Assembly: GCA_024707075.1 (NCBI GenBank)
Contig: JANQAK010000001.1
Coordinates: forward strand, 1,386,001 to 1,450,000
From: Afipia sp.
GTDB taxonomy: Bacteria; Pseudomonadota; Alphaproteobacteria; Rhizobiales; Xanthobacteraceae
DNA length: 64,000 nt
Direction of reading: 5' to 3'
A model generated the notes under the pieces. It had not been told where the DNA came from. It ran no database searches and was given only the letters and a program-made list of their open reading frames with translations. Both the position numbers and the translations under genes were made by a program. This document shows, piece after piece, positions 10,628-23,288 of this stretch; positions within the stretch are counted from its first letter, which is position 1; each line of letters begins with the position of its first letter.

Positions 10628-12240
10628 GCCGGATTTTCTTCGGAAGCGGGAGCTTCCTCGGAGGCGGCGTCGGATTTCTTGGCGAGATCGGCCTCGGTGA
10701 TCCAGCCAGCGGCGACGCGCGCCTGCATGATCAGGGCCTCGGCGTCCTCGCGCGAGATTTCATTCGGGTCGAGAATGCCCGGATACTTGGTGGTCTCGCC
10801 GTCCTTGCGCTCCACCCAGCCCACGAGGTCATCGGTGGCGCAGCCGGCGAGATCCTCGACGGTCTTGATGTCGTTCTCGCCGAACTTGACCAGCATCTTC
10901 GAGGTCACGCCCGGTACGGTTGTCAAAGCGTCTTCCACGCCCAGTTCCTTTCGCTTTGCTTCAAGCTCGGATTCGAGCTGTTCAAGATATTCGCGGGCAC
11001 GGCTTTGCAGCTCGCTGGCGGTTTCCTCGTCGAAGCCTTCGATGCTGGTGAGTTCCCGCGGGTCCACCAGAGCCAGATCCTCGACCGAACCGAAACCTTC
11101 CGACGCCAGCAACTGGCCGACGACTTCGTCGACGTTGAGGGCTTCCATGAAGACGCGGGTGGAGTTCTCGAAGTCGGCCTGACGGCGCTCCGATTCTTCC
11201 TGCTCGGTCAGAATGTCGATGTCCCAGCCGGTGAGTTGCGAGGCCAGACGCACGTTCTGGCCGCGGCGGCCGATCGCAAGGGATAGCTGGGTATCGGGCA
11301 CCACGACTTCAATGCGTTCGCGGTCTTCGTCGATAACAACTTTGGCGACTTCGGCGGGCGCCAGCGCGTTGACGACGAAGGTCGCGATGTCCGGCGACCA
11401 CGGAATGATGTCGATCTTCTCGCCCTGCAACTCGTTCACCACGGCCTGCACGCGCGAGCCGCGCATGCCGACGCAGGCGCCGACTGGATCGACCGAGGAA
11501 TCGCGCGAGATCACGCCGATCTTGGCGCGCGAACCCGGATCGCGGGCCACCGCCTTGATTTCGACGATGCCGTCATAGATTTCCGGCACTTCCTGCGCGA
11601 ACAGTTTCGCCATGAACTGCGGATGGGTGCGCGAGAGAAAGATCTGCGGCCCGCGGGTTTCGCGGCGGACGTCGAAGATGTAGGAGCGCACGCGGTCGCC
11701 GTTGCGGAACACTTCGCGGGGCAGCATTTCGTCACGCCGCACGATGGCCTCGCCGCGTCCCAGATCGACGATCACGCTGCCGTATTCGACGCGCTTGACG
11801 ACGCCGTTGACGATCTCGCCGATGCGGTCCTTGAATTCCTGATACTGCCGGTCGCGCTCGGCCTCGCGCACCTTCTGCACGATCACCTGCTTGGCGCTTT
11901 GCGCGGCGATGCGGCCGTATTCCAGCGGCGGCAGCGTGTCGGCGATGGTGTCGCCGATCTGCGCGCCGGGATTGGCGCGCTGCGCGTCCTTCAGCGAAAT
12001 CTGGTTGGCGGAGTTCTCGACCTGGTCGACCACGAGCATGTGGCGCGACAGCCGCAATTCGCCCTTCTTGGCGTCGATCTCGGCATGCACGTCGGTCTCG
12101 CTGCCGTAGCGGGCGCGGGCGGCCTTCGCGATGGCGTCTTCCATCGCCGCGATCACGATTCCGCGGTCGATCGATTTCTCGCGCGCGACGGCGTCGGCGA
12201 TTTGCAGCAGTTCGAGCTTATTGGCGCTGACAGCGGCCAT
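10624..12240 (-). CDS. nusA: Transcription termination/antitermination factor NusA
   Basis: Binds RNA polymerase and RNA and modulates pausing, termination and antitermination. 538 aa. N-terminal polymerase-binding domain, S1 domain ([20 protein letters not shown], about 130-200), two KH domains ([40 protein letters not shown]), then C-terminal helix-hairpin-helix repeats ([20 protein letters not shown]). ATG 12240 is preceded by GGAGA at seven bases. rimP ends three bases upstream. The last codon and stop fall in a palindromic repeat, so the extreme C-terminus may be specific to this strain. Confidence 0.98.
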   Translation of the reverse strand: MAAVSANKLELLQIADAVAREKSIDRGIVIAAMEDAIAKAARARYGSETDVHAEIDAKKGELRLSRHMLVVDQVENSANQISLKDAQRANPGAQIGDTIADTLPPLEYGRIAAQSAKQVIVQKVREAERDRQYQEFKDRIGEIVNGVVKRVEYGSVIVDLGRGEAIVRRDEMLPREVFRNGDRVRSYIFDVRRETRGPQIFLSRTHPQFMAKLFAQEVPEIYDGIVEIKAVARDPGSRAKIGVISRDSSVDPVGACVGMRGSRVQAVVNELQGEKIDIIPWSPDIATFVVNALAPAEVAKVVIDEDRERIEVVVPDTQLSLAIGRRGQNVRLASQLTGWDIDILTEQEESERRQADFENSTRVFMEALNVDEVVGQLLASEGFGSVEDLALVDPRELTSIEGFDEETASELQSRAREYLEQLESELEAKRKELGVEDALTTVPGVTSKMLVKFGENDIKTVEDLAGCATDDLVGWVERKDGETTKYPGILDPNEISREDAEALIMQARVAAGWITEADLAKKSDAASEEAPASEENPA

Positions 12241-12243
12241 GGC

Positions 12244-13017
12244 TTACTCTCCTTCGTGGTGGTCCGATGTGCCTGCGCGCTTTTTCTTTTCGGCGGCGAG
12301 GCGGTGTTCCTTGGTATTGGTCGGCTTCGGCTTCAATTTCGATTTTGGCTTGAAGCTCTTGGAGATCGGCAGTTCGGCGCGCGCCTTCTTGGCATGCTCC
12401 GGCGGCGGCGGCGCAAGGCCGAGTTCTTCCTTGATCTCGCGTGCGGCCGATTTGCCGCGGCGCATCGACTCCGCGATCAGTTCGTCGGTCAGGACCAGAT
12501 TTGCGCTGGCAATGTCTTCCATCACCAGCGTGACATGAGGGTCCTGATCGGCGCGCACATCGTCGCGAATGATCTTGATGCCGTTGCCGTCGACGCCGTC
12601 GAGCTTGCCGCGGAAACGCTTGCGGCCCTCATGCGGCACGGCCATCTCGATTTTCACCAGATGTCCCGCATAGCGTTCGAAATCGGTGCGGCGGACCAGC
12701 GGCCGGTCGATGCCGGGCGATGAAATTTCGAGGCGGTAGGCGCGCTGGATCGGATCGGCGATATCCATCACGGGCGAAAGAGCTTTCGAGATCGCCTCGC
12801 AATCCTCGATCTGCATGGTGCCGTCCGGCCGTTCCGCCATGATCTGCACGGTGCAGCCGGCTTCGCCCGAGACCTTGATCCGCACCAGCCGGTAGCCCAT
12901 GCCTTGCAGCACCGGCGCCGCCACCACCGCCACGCGTGCAGCCACCCCCGGCTCGACCACAAGGCGCGGTTCGGCAAGCAGCTCTGCATCAACGGCGACG
13001 TCGGTCGGATCGGTCAT
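12244..13017 (-). CDS. rimP: Ribosome maturation factor RimP
   Basis: 30S assembly factor. The first about 170 residues are a standard Rim[41 protein letters not shown], then the SH3-like C-domain. A further about 80 residues form a Lys-rich basic tail ([13 protein letters not shown]), often seen in alphaproteobacteria. I choose ATG 13017 (257 aa); a GTG six codons upstream (13035) is possible, and neither has a strong ribosome site. First gene of the nusA operon, with a terminator-like hairpin in the leader. Confidence 0.94.
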   Translation of the reverse strand: MTDPTDVAVDAELLAEPRLVVEPGVAARVAVVAAPVLQGMGYRLVRIKVSGEAGCTVQIMAERPDGTMQIEDCEAISKALSPVMDIADPIQRAYRLEISSPGIDRPLVRRTDFERYAGHLVKIEMAVPHEGRKRFRGKLDGVDGNGIKIIRDDVRADQDPHVTLVMEDIASANLVLTDELIAESMRRGKSAAREIKEELGLAPPPPEHAKKARAELPISKSFKPKSKLKPKPTNTKEHRLAAEKKKRAGTSDHHEGE

Positions 13018-13091
13018 GTCCAGGATCGGAAGCACTCTTGCGGTTGGCGGCCCGGCCGCAACATGCGGCGCGTGTCATGAGGTAATAAAAA

Positions 13092-13117
13092 AGAGCGGGT
13101 CCCGCGGGGCCCACTCT
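13092..13117 (-). terminator. Intrinsic terminator-like hairpin in the rimP-nusA leader
   Basis: Stem AGAGCGGGTCCC / GGGGCCCACTCT with two weak pairs, followed on the minus strand by six T residues. It sits 75 bases upstream of the rimP start with no gene recognised between it and the divergent DUF2336 gene. It could therefore be an attenuator of the nusA operon rather than the end of another gene. Confidence 0.65.
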
Positions 13118-13436
13118 CCTACATGCGCGTATGAGAATTTATCAGTTGCGGCGGATATAGACGTTTCTGGCCTGTGCGGCAAGGCCTTCCCGGCGCCCCG
13201 GCAGCGTCACGCAGCCGGTTCTCCGAGGCCTGATACCATACTAATCAATTGAAATAACTTATGAAATTCAGCCGCGCGTCGGCGTTTTAGCGGTTGATGG
13301 CATCTTTTTGACTGCCGGGCTTCAAAGCGAGCTTTTCGGCTAACCGTTCATTCACCCGGCAGGCCTAGGGTTCCCAGGCTCCGGGAGGAGCATGGTGCAC
13401 GGTAGACCGCCGCGCCGGCGATGATCTGAGAAGCGA
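13118..13436. other. Divergent intergenic region upstream of the rimP operon
   Basis: About 320 bases between the rimP leader hairpin and the DUF2336 gene. I see no conserved ORF, tRNA or riboswitch. It includes an AT-rich patch (about 13240-13275) that may carry the rimP promoter on the minus strand; no clear -35/-10 pair could be assigned. Confidence 0.5.
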
Positions 13437-14527
13437 ATGGCAACGGCCTTTTCCCTGATTCGGAGCTTGACGACATCGTCAAGAACGGCACCGCCGAGAG
13501 GCGGGCGGAGGCGATCGAGCGGATTTCGGACCTGTTCCTGCAAGGGGCGGCGCATTTCGAGACTCAGCATGTCGCGCTGTTCGACGATATTCTGGTCGGC
13601 CTGGTGCCGGCGACGGAGGTCGAGACCCGCGCCGATCTGGCGGAGCGGCTGGCGAAGATGGACAACGCGCCGCCGACGCTGGTGAAGCAACTGGCGCGCG
13701 AAAATGAAATCAAGATCGCCGGTCCGGTCCTGAGCAACTCGCCGCTGCTGGATGATCCGACCTTGGTCGACATCGCGCGGGGCAAGGGCCAGGAACATCT
13801 GGCGGCGATTTCCGGACGTCCCACCCTCTCGCCATCCGTGACCGATGTGATCGTCCGCCGCGGCGACCGCAACGTGGTGCGCAGCGTGGCCGCCAATGCC
13901 GGCGCGCGATTCTCCGATGACGGCTATTCGGGACTGGTCAGCCGCGCCGCCGACGATGGCATGCTGGCGGTCACTGTCGGCCAGCGTGAGGATCTTCCGG
14001 CCGCGTCGCTGAAACAACTGCTGTCGAAGTCGGTCGACATCGTGCGCCGCCGCCTGTTCGACACGGCGAAGCCGAAACAGAAAGCCGCCATCAATCAGGC
14101 GATGAACGAGATTTCCGGCGCGGCGAAGGCGCAGCCGCAGGTGCGCGATTTCGCCGCCGCCCAGCGCGCCATCCTGGCCTTGCACAATGACGGCGGACTC
14201 AACGAAACGGCGCTGCTTGAATTCGCCAGGCAGCATAAATACGAGGAAGCGATCGCGGCGTTCGCGGCGCTGACCAGCATGCGGCTGTCGGTGGTTCACC
14301 AACTGGTACAGGGCGACCGTTACGATCCTGTTCTGCTGCTCGCAAAATCGATCGGGCTGGCCTGGGCCACCGTGCGCGCGCTGGTCGTGCTGCGGCTCGG
14401 GCCGGGGCGGGTTCCCGGCGGTCCGGACATTGAAGACGCGCGACTCAATTACGAGCGGCTGTCCCCGGCGACGGCGCAGCGCGTTCTGGCCTTCTGGCGC
14501 ACGCGCGACAAGCACCTGCCGGAATAG
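13437..14527 (+). CDS. DUF2336 domain protein, frame break near the N-terminus
   Basis: An all-helical DUF2336 protein typical of alphaproteobacteria; function unknown. From about 13461 on the frame reads ELDDIVKNGTAERRAEAIER, then ...LFLQGAAHF, LVGLVPATEVETRADLAERL, APPTLVKQLARENEIKIAGP and so on to 14527. That frame has an upstream TGA and no ATG before GTG 13604, which would delete conserved sequence. ATG 13437 in the neighbouring frame gives MATAFSLI; adding one C at about 13461 turns it into MATAFSLIPELDDIV, the expected start, for 363 aa. Probable one-base deletion in the sequence. Confidence 0.82.
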
Positions 14528-14547
14528 AATACGCGCCGGAAAATCCT

Positions 14548-15273
14548 CTAGGACTCCAGCCGCCTGAAAATCAGGTAGGCGGCCTTGCGCCCTTCGCGGC
14601 TGGCCTTTCTGCCATACCGCGTCATGGTGTAGTGCGGCCACGGCAGTCGCCAGTCGTCGGCCCGCTCCGCTGTCCACACGAAGTCCGCCGCGCGCTGCAT
14701 GTGCATCAGCGTCCACGCGCAGTAATCGTCGATGTCGCAGACGAAACGGAACTCGCCGTTCCGTTTGAGGATGCGCGACATCTCGGCAATCGTCGCGTCC
14801 TGCACGAAGCGGCGCTTCCAGTGCCGCCGCTTCGGCCACGGATCGGGATGGATCAGGTCGATGCGTGCGAAGCTCGACGGCTTCGCCCATGCCAGAAGTT
14901 CGGCGGCGTCGCCCGCGAACAGACGGATGTTCGTGATGTTGTGCGCCTCGATCTGCGCCAGAATTTTCGCCATGCCGTTGACGTAAGGCTCGCAGCCGAT
15001 GAATCCGGTCCGCGGATATGCGAGCGCTTCGGCGACCAGATGTTCGCCGCCGCCGAATCCGATTTCGAGACGCATCTCGTCGATGGGTGAATCGAACAGC
15101 GATCCCGGATCGGATGCGTTCGCGTATTCGAGATCGAGCGCAAGATGCGGCAGCAGGTTGTCGATCAGGTCGGCCTGATGGTTGCGGAGCTTGTGGCCCT
15201 TGCGCCGTCCGAAAAACGATCCGTGCCCGTGCTCGGTCGTCTTGTGCGATGGCGTGGAGTCATTGTCTGACAT
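14548..15273 (-). CDS. trmB: tRNA (guanine-N7-)-methyltransferase
   Basis: SAM-dependent enzyme making m7G46 in the tRNA variable loop. 241 aa, normal size. Seen: SAM-binding LEIGFGGGEHL (about 69-79), the TrmB signature HPDPWPKRRHWKRRF (about 142-156), and the C-terminal TRYGRKASREGR. It converges with the DUF2336 gene (20-base gap) and follows the XRE regulator on the same strand, a neighbourhood often seen in Rhizobiales. Confidence 0.96.
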   Translation of the reverse strand: MSDNDSTPSHKTTEHGHGSFFGRRKGHKLRNHQADLIDNLLPHLALDLEYANASDPGSLFDSPIDEMRLEIGFGGGEHLVAEALAYPRTGFIGCEPYVNGMAKILAQIEAHNITNIRLFAGDAAELLAWAKPSSFARIDLIHPDPWPKRRHWKRRFVQDATIAEMSRILKRNGEFRFVCDIDDYCAWTLMHMQRAADFVWTAERADDWRLPWPHYTMTRYGRKASREGRKAAYLIFRRLES

Positions 15274-15371
15274 GGGTCTTTAACTCTTGCCGGACTCTAT
15301 GTCCGTTGCAGCCGCGCGGTGTGATGGCTTTGTCGATTGCGCGGCTTTGCCGATCGCGCAGTACGCGCGTT

Positions 15372-15785
15372 TCAGTGCGCGTCGGATTCGCGTGACGCCA
15401 TCTGCTCGACGAGTTCCACGATGCTGCGGCGAAGTTTGGCGTCGGTGATGCGCGTGAAAGCCCGGGTCAGCGCCAGCCCCTCGGAGGTCGCGAGAAAATC
15501 CGAAACGTAAGCAGGCGATTGCGCCTCGCTGAAACCCGCGAGTGCATTGGGGCCGGCCGGTCCGCCTTCGAACAGAAACGAGACGGGAACCTGAAGGATT
15601 TCGGAAATCTGCTGGAGACGGCTCGCGCCGATCCGGTTGGTGCCCTTTTCGTATTTCTGCACTTGTTGAAATGTCAGACCGAGCGACTCGCCAAGTTTTT
15701 CCTGACTCATCCCGAGCATGATCCGCCGCATACGCACGCGGCTGCCGACATACTTGTCAACGGGATTGGGCGCTTTGGTCGTCAT
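15372..15785 (-). CDS. XRE-family helix-turn-helix regulator
   Basis: 137 aa. Residues about 15-70 form a Cro/C1-type HTH: RVRMRRIMLGMSQEKLGESL, then GLTFQQVQKYEKGTNRIGAS. The rest is an alpha-helical tail of the kind found in a widely conserved rhizobial regulator family. DNA targets are not visible. It is encoded between lnt and trmB, 250 bases after lnt, and so probably has its own promoter. Confidence 0.9.
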   Translation of the reverse strand: MTTKAPNPVDKYVGSRVRMRRIMLGMSQEKLGESLGLTFQQVQKYEKGTNRIGASRLQQISEILQVPVSFLFEGGPAGPNALAGFSEAQSPAYVSDFLATSEGLALTRAFTRITDAKLRRSIVELVEQMASRESDAH

Positions 15786-16035
15786 CTGCTGGAGCCGCCT
15801 ATTCCTGTATATCGGATACCATTACGAACGCGGATGCTAAATCAAGGCTTCGGAATACGCTGCTGGCGATAACATCGTCAAATGCTTGTCCGGCGAATGC
15901 GGAAGAATCTGCATTAAACCTTGTGGCGGCATTCGGGCAGTACCCCCTAGTACTTGCACCATGGACCCGGCCGACGATTGTTCGCTGAAATCGCTTAATA
16001 GTGCAATACTGCAAGTCACTACAAAATCAGATGCG

Positions 16036-17636
16036 CTAGAAAACTTTTGATTTTGCGCGCCGCCTGATCATGAAGATGAACGAAATCGCGACCGCGATCG
16101 CCGCGGGAACATCCTGAACGCGCGAGAAAGCCGTATTTTGCAGGGGTTTCGGCAATGCGGAGTCGAGCACGCCTTCGCTGCCGAGATCGAGCCGCGCAAT
16201 GATCCGGCCGAGCGGATCGATCACAGCCGAGATGCCGGTGTTCGCAGCGCGTACAATCGGCAATCCTTCTTCGATGGCTCTGACCCGCGCTTGCTGCAAA
16301 TGCTGGTAGGGACCGGTTGAAATGCCGAACCAGCCATCGTTGGTGAGATTGACGATCCAGCCGGGACGATCGTCGCGCGACACGATGTCGCCCGGAAAAA
16401 TCGCCTCGTAGCAAATCAGCGGCAACATGCGCGGCGCATTCGGCAGCGCCATGGTTCGCCGCCGGTCGCCCGGAATAAATCCGCCGTGAACCTTGGTGAG
16501 TTGAACGAACCCCAGTTTTTCCATCACGGATTGAAACGGAAGATACTCGCCGAATGGAACCAGATGCAGCTTGTCGTAGATCGACAGGATCGTTCCGTCG
16601 TGATCGATGACGTAGATCGAATTGTAGGCGCGCGTCACCCGGGTGCCGGCGGGCTGATCGGGCGGACGGACCGCGCCGGTGACGAGCACCGTTCCCTGCG
16701 GCAGGAGATTCGCGATCTGCGCCATGGCATCGGCTTCGCGCGCGAGGAAAAACGGGAAAGCCGATTCCGGCCAGATCAGGATGGTCGCGTCGCGCACGCC
16801 GCTTGATTGCGGGCCGGTGGCGCGGTCCGACAGCGACAGGTATTTGTCCATCACCGCCTGCTTTGCGGCGTAATTGAACTTCACGTCCTGTTGCAGGTTC
16901 GGCTGCATCAGCCGCAGCTTCACCTTGTCGACGAACTGCGTCGGTTCATTCGCCAGCCGGATTGCTCCGTAGACGCCCATCGCGGCGAGAACGAGAAGGG
17001 AGAATGCAAGCGCGAGCCACGGCCGTCGCGTGGTCTGGCGATCGTCGATCAAGACGGCGGGACTTGCGAATACGCAGACCGCGATGAACGTCAGGCCCCA
17101 CAGGCCGATCAGCGAAGCGGTTTGCGCAAGCGCCAGCGGTTCGGTCAGCGCGTAGCCGAGCGTGTTCCATGGAAAGCCGGTGAGGATATGTCCGCGCAGC
17201 CATTCGCTGACCGTGAGCGCGCCGGCGAGAGCGAGGATGCGGGACGCGTCGGCGGTCCAGATCAGGCGCGCCAGCGCGAAGCCGAACGCCATGAACAGCG
17301 CGAGCAGCGCGGGCAGTCCCATCACCGCGAACGGCAGCAGCCACGCGAACGTGTTCGCATCGACGAGGAATGCGTATCCCACCCAGTAAAGTCCCGCGAC
17401 GAAATAGCCGAAGCCGAACCACCAGCCGCTTAGGGCCGCGGCGGGAATGCCGCCGAGGCGTCCCGCGCCACTGCCGTCGATCAGCCAGACCGCGACCGGA
17501 ATTGTCAGGAACAGGATCGGCCATGCATTGAATGGCGCCATCGCCAGCGCGGACAGCGCTCCCGCGATCAGCGCGAGCAATGCGCGCTTCCATCCCCACG
17601 ACAGGATGATGCCGGCGGCGAGGGCGCGGAGTGTCG

Positions 17637-17640
<4 letters not shown>
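16036..17640 (-). CDS. lnt: Apolipoprotein N-acyltransferase
   Basis: Inner-membrane enzyme adding the third acyl chain to lipoproteins. 534 aa: a hydrophobic N-terminal half with about six membrane spans, then a periplasmic nitrilase domain. Catalytic triad candidates: Glu in WPESAFPFF, Lys in YDKLHLVPFGEYLPF, Cys in LICYEAIFPGD. A last span (AIAVAISFIFMI) precedes a basic tail. The ATG overlaps the corC stop by four bases (ATGA), indicating coupling. Confidence 0.97.
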
Positions 17641-18755
<1,115 letters not shown>

Positions 18756-19328
18756 TTAAGTCACCTGATCGTCGTGCGCATAGGGATCGGGGATTCCGAG
18801 CTGCGCAAGAATATCGCGTTCGAGGCCTTCCATGATCTCGGCGTCGGCGTCGTTCTCGTGATCGTAGCCGACCAGATGCAGGAAGCCATGGACCGCCAGA
18901 TGGCTGAGATGATGATCGAACGGCTTGTGTTCGGTGTCGGCCTCAGAGCGCGTGGTCTCATAGGCGATCGCGATGTCGCCCAGCATGCGCGGCGCGTCGT
19001 CGTCGTCCTTCGCGCCCTCCGGTTGCAGGGCGGGGAACGACAGCACGTTGGTCGGCTTGTCGATGCCGCGCCAGTTCTTGTTCAGCGTGCGGATGCCGGC
19101 GTCGTCGGTCAGCATGATTGCCAGTTCGGCGCCGGCGGTGTCGGCATCGACCACAGCGGCGGCGGCTTCGATGGCGCGATGGATCGCGCTCTCCGCGCCG
19201 CTCTCGCGGTGCCAGCAGTCAGCCGTGACAAGAATCTCGGTCGCGGGAATGTCGGCGGGCGTCATGTTGAAAAGTCTTGGTTCGTTCAAGGAGGCTTGGT
19301 TGTTGTCTGTCGGCTCGGTTGTTGTCAT
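18756..19328 (-). CDS. ybeY: Endoribonuclease YbeY
   Basis: Metal-dependent RNase for 16S rRNA 3'-end maturation and 70S quality control. 190 aa. The zinc signature HLAVHGFLHLVGYDH gives the three His ligands (H-x3-H-x5-H). Preceding core: LTDDAGIRTLNKNWRGIDKP, then TNVLSFP. The first about 20 residues are poorly conserved; ATG at codon 22 is possible. Thirteen bases after phoH, directly abutting corC. Confidence 0.96.
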   Translation of the reverse strand: MTTTEPTDNNQASLNEPRLFNMTPADIPATEILVTADCWHRESGAESAIHRAIEAAAAVVDADTAGAELAIMLTDDAGIRTLNKNWRGIDKPTNVLSFPALQPEGAKDDDDAPRMLGDIAIAYETTRSEADTEHKPFDHHLSHLAVHGFLHLVGYDHENDADAEIMEGLERDILAQLGIPDPYAHDDQVT

Positions 19329-19341
19329 CGATGGCTAGACA

Positions 19342-20397
19342 TCAGGACTTGCCGGCGCCGTTCTGCTTCGGCGTACCTTCGTAGGCCGCGACGATCCGCG
19401 CCACCAGTTCGTGACGGATCACGTCCTGCGCGGTGAACTTCACCTGCGCGATGCCTTCGACGCCGTCGAGCAATTTGGCGGCTTCCGCCAGACCCGACGG
19501 CTGGCCGTTGGGCAGATCGACCTGGCTCGGATCGCCGGTGATAATCATGCGGCTGTTCTCGCCCAATCGTGTCAGAAACATCTTCATCTGCATCGATGTG
19601 GTGTTCTGCGCTTCGTCGAGGATGATCGCCGCATTGGCGAGCGTGCGGCCGCGCATGAAGGCCAGCGGCGCGATTTCGATTTCGCCGCTTTGCAGGCCGC
19701 GCTCCACGACGCGGGAATCCATCAGGTCGTAGAGCGCGTCGTAGATCGGCCGGAGGTAAGGATCAACTTTCTCGCGCATGTCGCCGGGCAGGAATCCGAG
19801 CCGCTCGCCGGCTTCGACCGCCGGACGCGACAGGATGATGCGATCGACTTCCTTGCGCTCGAACAGTTGGCAGGCCTGCGCCACCGCGAGCCAGGTCTTG
19901 CCGGTGCCGGCGGGACCGATGCCGAACACCAGTTCGTGGCGCTTCAGCGCGCGGATGTAGGAATCCTGCGCGGCGGTGCGGGCGCGCACCGGACGCTTGC
20001 GCAGGTTGATTTCCTCGAACTGCGATTTCGCCACCTTCGGATCGAACTCGAACAGCGAGCCTTGCGCGATCACGGCGCGGATCGCGCCTTCAACATCGCC
20101 CTGCGCGATGTCCTGACTGCGCATGGCCTGTTCGTAGAGCATTTCGAGCACGCGCCGCGCGGCGTCGCAGCCGTCGCGCGATCCCGCCACCGTGATGTGA
20201 TTGCCGCGCGAGTCCGCGACGACGCCGAGGCGGCGCTCGATCAAGGCGAGGTTCTGTCCGTAGGGACCGACCAGAGCCGATGCGGCTCCGTTGTCATCGA
20301 AGGCGACAACGATCTGGGCTTCGTGCGGGGGCTGAACGTCTCGGTCGTGCTTGCGGCCTGGGGCGAGGGTCGGCGAATCCGCTGCGCTTTTTGGCAA
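19342..20397 (-). CDS. phoH: PhoH-family ATPase (YbeZ type)
   Basis: 351 aa. N-terminal KH-like segment (GPYGQNLALIERRLGV), then a P-loop ATPase: GIGPAGTGKTWLAVA (about 150-164), Walker B IILDEAQNT and GDPSQVDLP. It partners YbeY in RNA metabolism in other bacteria. Start four bases after the miaB stop; ybeY follows after 13 bases, so this is one operon. Confidence 0.96.
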   Translation of the reverse strand: MPKSAADSPTLAPGRKHDRDVQPPHEAQIVVAFDDNGAASALVGPYGQNLALIERRLGVVADSRGNHITVAGSRDGCDAARRVLEMLYEQAMRSQDIAQGDVEGAIRAVIAQGSLFEFDPKVAKSQFEEINLRKRPVRARTAAQDSYIRALKRHELVFGIGPAGTGKTWLAVAQACQLFERKEVDRIILSRPAVEAGERLGFLPGDMREKVDPYLRPIYDALYDLMDSRVVERGLQSGEIEIAPLAFMRGRTLANAAIILDEAQNTTSMQMKMFLTRLGENSRMIITGDPSQVDLPNGQPSGLAEAAKLLDGVEGIAQVKFTAQDVIRHELVARIVAAYEGTPKQNGAGKS

Positions 20398-20401
20398 GGG
20401 T

Positions 20402-21823
<1,422 letters not shown>

Positions 21824-21936
21824 CGAAACCTTGAGTTCGGCGGCGCCGGGTCCCGGCCGCCTTCTGGCGCTTCAGATATAGATAAAGGGCGCCGAAATCC
21901 AGCGACCGGGCCGCCTCCGGGACGCTCAAAAACGGT

Positions 21937-22636
21937 CTAAATGACTGTTATTTCATCGCGATTGCGGCTTTGCGCGATCAGGGCGGGCAACGCCCGCATA
22001 TCGTTGAACGTCGCATTTGCGCCTGCGGCGCGCAGCGCGGCGGATGTGGCGGGCCGGCAATGACTGCCGCCGTGGAAGCCAAGCACGGTCATTCCGGCGG
22101 CGCGGGCGGCCGTCACGCCGGGCACGCTGTCCTCGATGACGAGGCATCGCGCCGGCGGCGTGTTCATCTGCGCGGCGGCGAACAGAAACAGATCGGGCGC
22201 AGGCTTGCCGCGCTCGACCTGCATCGCGGAGAACAGATGCGGCGCAAAGCGGTCGAGCAACCCGGCGGTGCCGAGGCTTCTGCGAATCCGTGTCGGCGTG
22301 CCGGACGACGCCACGCAGACGCGCGGGGGCAATCCGGCCAGCGCATCGGCGATATAAGGAATAGGTTGCAGGGACTCATCGAACACGCGGTCGATCGTCG
22401 CCTTCAATTGCGCGGTATAGGCGTCGGGCAAGGCGCGGCCGAGTTCGCGCTCGACTTCCAGCCGCGCCTCGCGCGCCGAGCGCCCGAGAAAAGCGGTCAT
22501 GCACCTGTTCGGCGGAGATCGGGTAGCCGTGCTGCGTCAGCACCTCGGCATGAACCACGCAGGCCAGTGCTTCGCTATCGACGAGCACGCCGTCGCAGTC
22601 GAAGATCACGAGATCGCAAGGAAGGGACGCGTTCAA
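21937..22636 (-). CDS. HAD-superfamily hydrolase (phosphoglycolate phosphatase-like), frameshifted
   Basis: Motif [12 protein letters not shown] with the nucleophile Asp, motif II in [10 protein letters not shown], motif [18 protein letters not shown], motif [19 protein letters not shown]; a cap domain lies between. The N-terminal part (to about 22493) and the rest are in different frames. Removing one T from TTTT (plus-strand A4, 22489-22492) joins VHDRF to [13 protein letters not shown] and gives 232 aa, a normal size. Start TTG 22636 overlaps the fur stop. Substrate not deducible. Probable homopolymer error. Confidence 0.83.
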
Positions 22637-23083
22637 GTCTTGTCGTCGTCCAGCGGCACGCAATACAGCTCCAGCCGGTGATCCACCAGCTTGAAGCCGA
22701 GCTTGCGCGCAATCTCGGTCTGGAGCTTTTCGATTTCCTCGGAGGTGAACTCGATCACCGTGCCGTCGCGCAGGTTGATGAGATGATCGTGATGACTCTC
22801 CGGGCACCTGCTCGTAGCGGGCGCGGCCTTCGCGGAAATCGTGGCGCTCGATGATGCCGGCGTCCTCGAACAGCTTGACGGTGCGGTAGACCGTCGAGAT
22901 CGAGATCTTGTCATCGACCGCGACGCAGCGCCGGTAGAGTTCCTCGACGTCGGGATGATCCGCGGCTTCCGCCAGCACGCGCGCGATGACGCGGCGCTGC
23001 TCGGTCATCCGCATTCCCGCCGCGGCGCAGCGCTTTTCGATGTCCGTATGCTTGCCAGCAGGCATGGATTTGAGAGCGGTCAT
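22633..23083 (-). CDS. fur: Fur-family metal-responsive regulator, frameshifted
   Basis: Winged-helix repressor of metal homeostasis; in Rhizobiales this branch may be Fur or the manganese-sensing Mur. N-terminal DNA-binding domain: [38 protein letters not shown]. The dimer/metal domain [18 protein letters not shown] continues in another frame. The two join if one C is removed from CCC (plus strand 22802-22804), giving ARYEQVPESHHDH and 149 aa ending PLDDDKT. No C-terminal Cys4 zinc site is present, as in many alphaproteobacterial members. A CTAGTG-family repeat lies 18 bases upstream of its start. Confidence 0.86.
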
Positions 23084-23101
23084 AATCGGTTCCGGTGAAT
23101 G

Positions 23102-23265
23102 CTAGTGTCCTGAATCCGAAGTTCGCCCGCTTTTGCGGCGCACTCCATAGTGAACTTCGGATTCAAAACGACACTCGAATCTATAAATTCCAGTGTGGTT
23201 TTGGTTCGGAAGTCCGCAAATGGACGGTCCGAGAAATGTTGCGGACTTCCGAACCACCACACTGG
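23102..23265. repeat. Paired palindromic element, CTAGTG family (copy B)
   Basis: Same two-unit layout as copy A: B1 (23102-23176) with arms GAATCCGAAGTTCGC / GTGAACTTCGGATTC, a 13-base AT-rich spacer, and B2 (23190-23265) starting CCAGTGTGGT and ending ACCACACTGG. Against A2, the inner stem pair has changed on both sides (TTCGC/GCGAA in A2, TTCGG/CCGAA in B2). It lies 23 bases after the rimI stop and 18 bases before fur. Confidence 0.92.
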
Positions 23266-23288
23266 TGTCTTTTGCCACCGGAGCGAGC

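Noticed and set aside
13093..13117. A tRNA or known riboswitch upstream of rimP, as metY in E. coli
   Set aside because: No cloverleaf, CCA or conserved riboswitch core could be found; only the terminator-like hairpin is supported.
22376..23083. A fused Fur-HAD protein read from one open frame
   Set aside because: The continuous frame mixes the Fur N-terminus, out-of-frame sequence and the HAD N-terminus. Both genes have normal homologues on either side once two single-base shifts are corrected.
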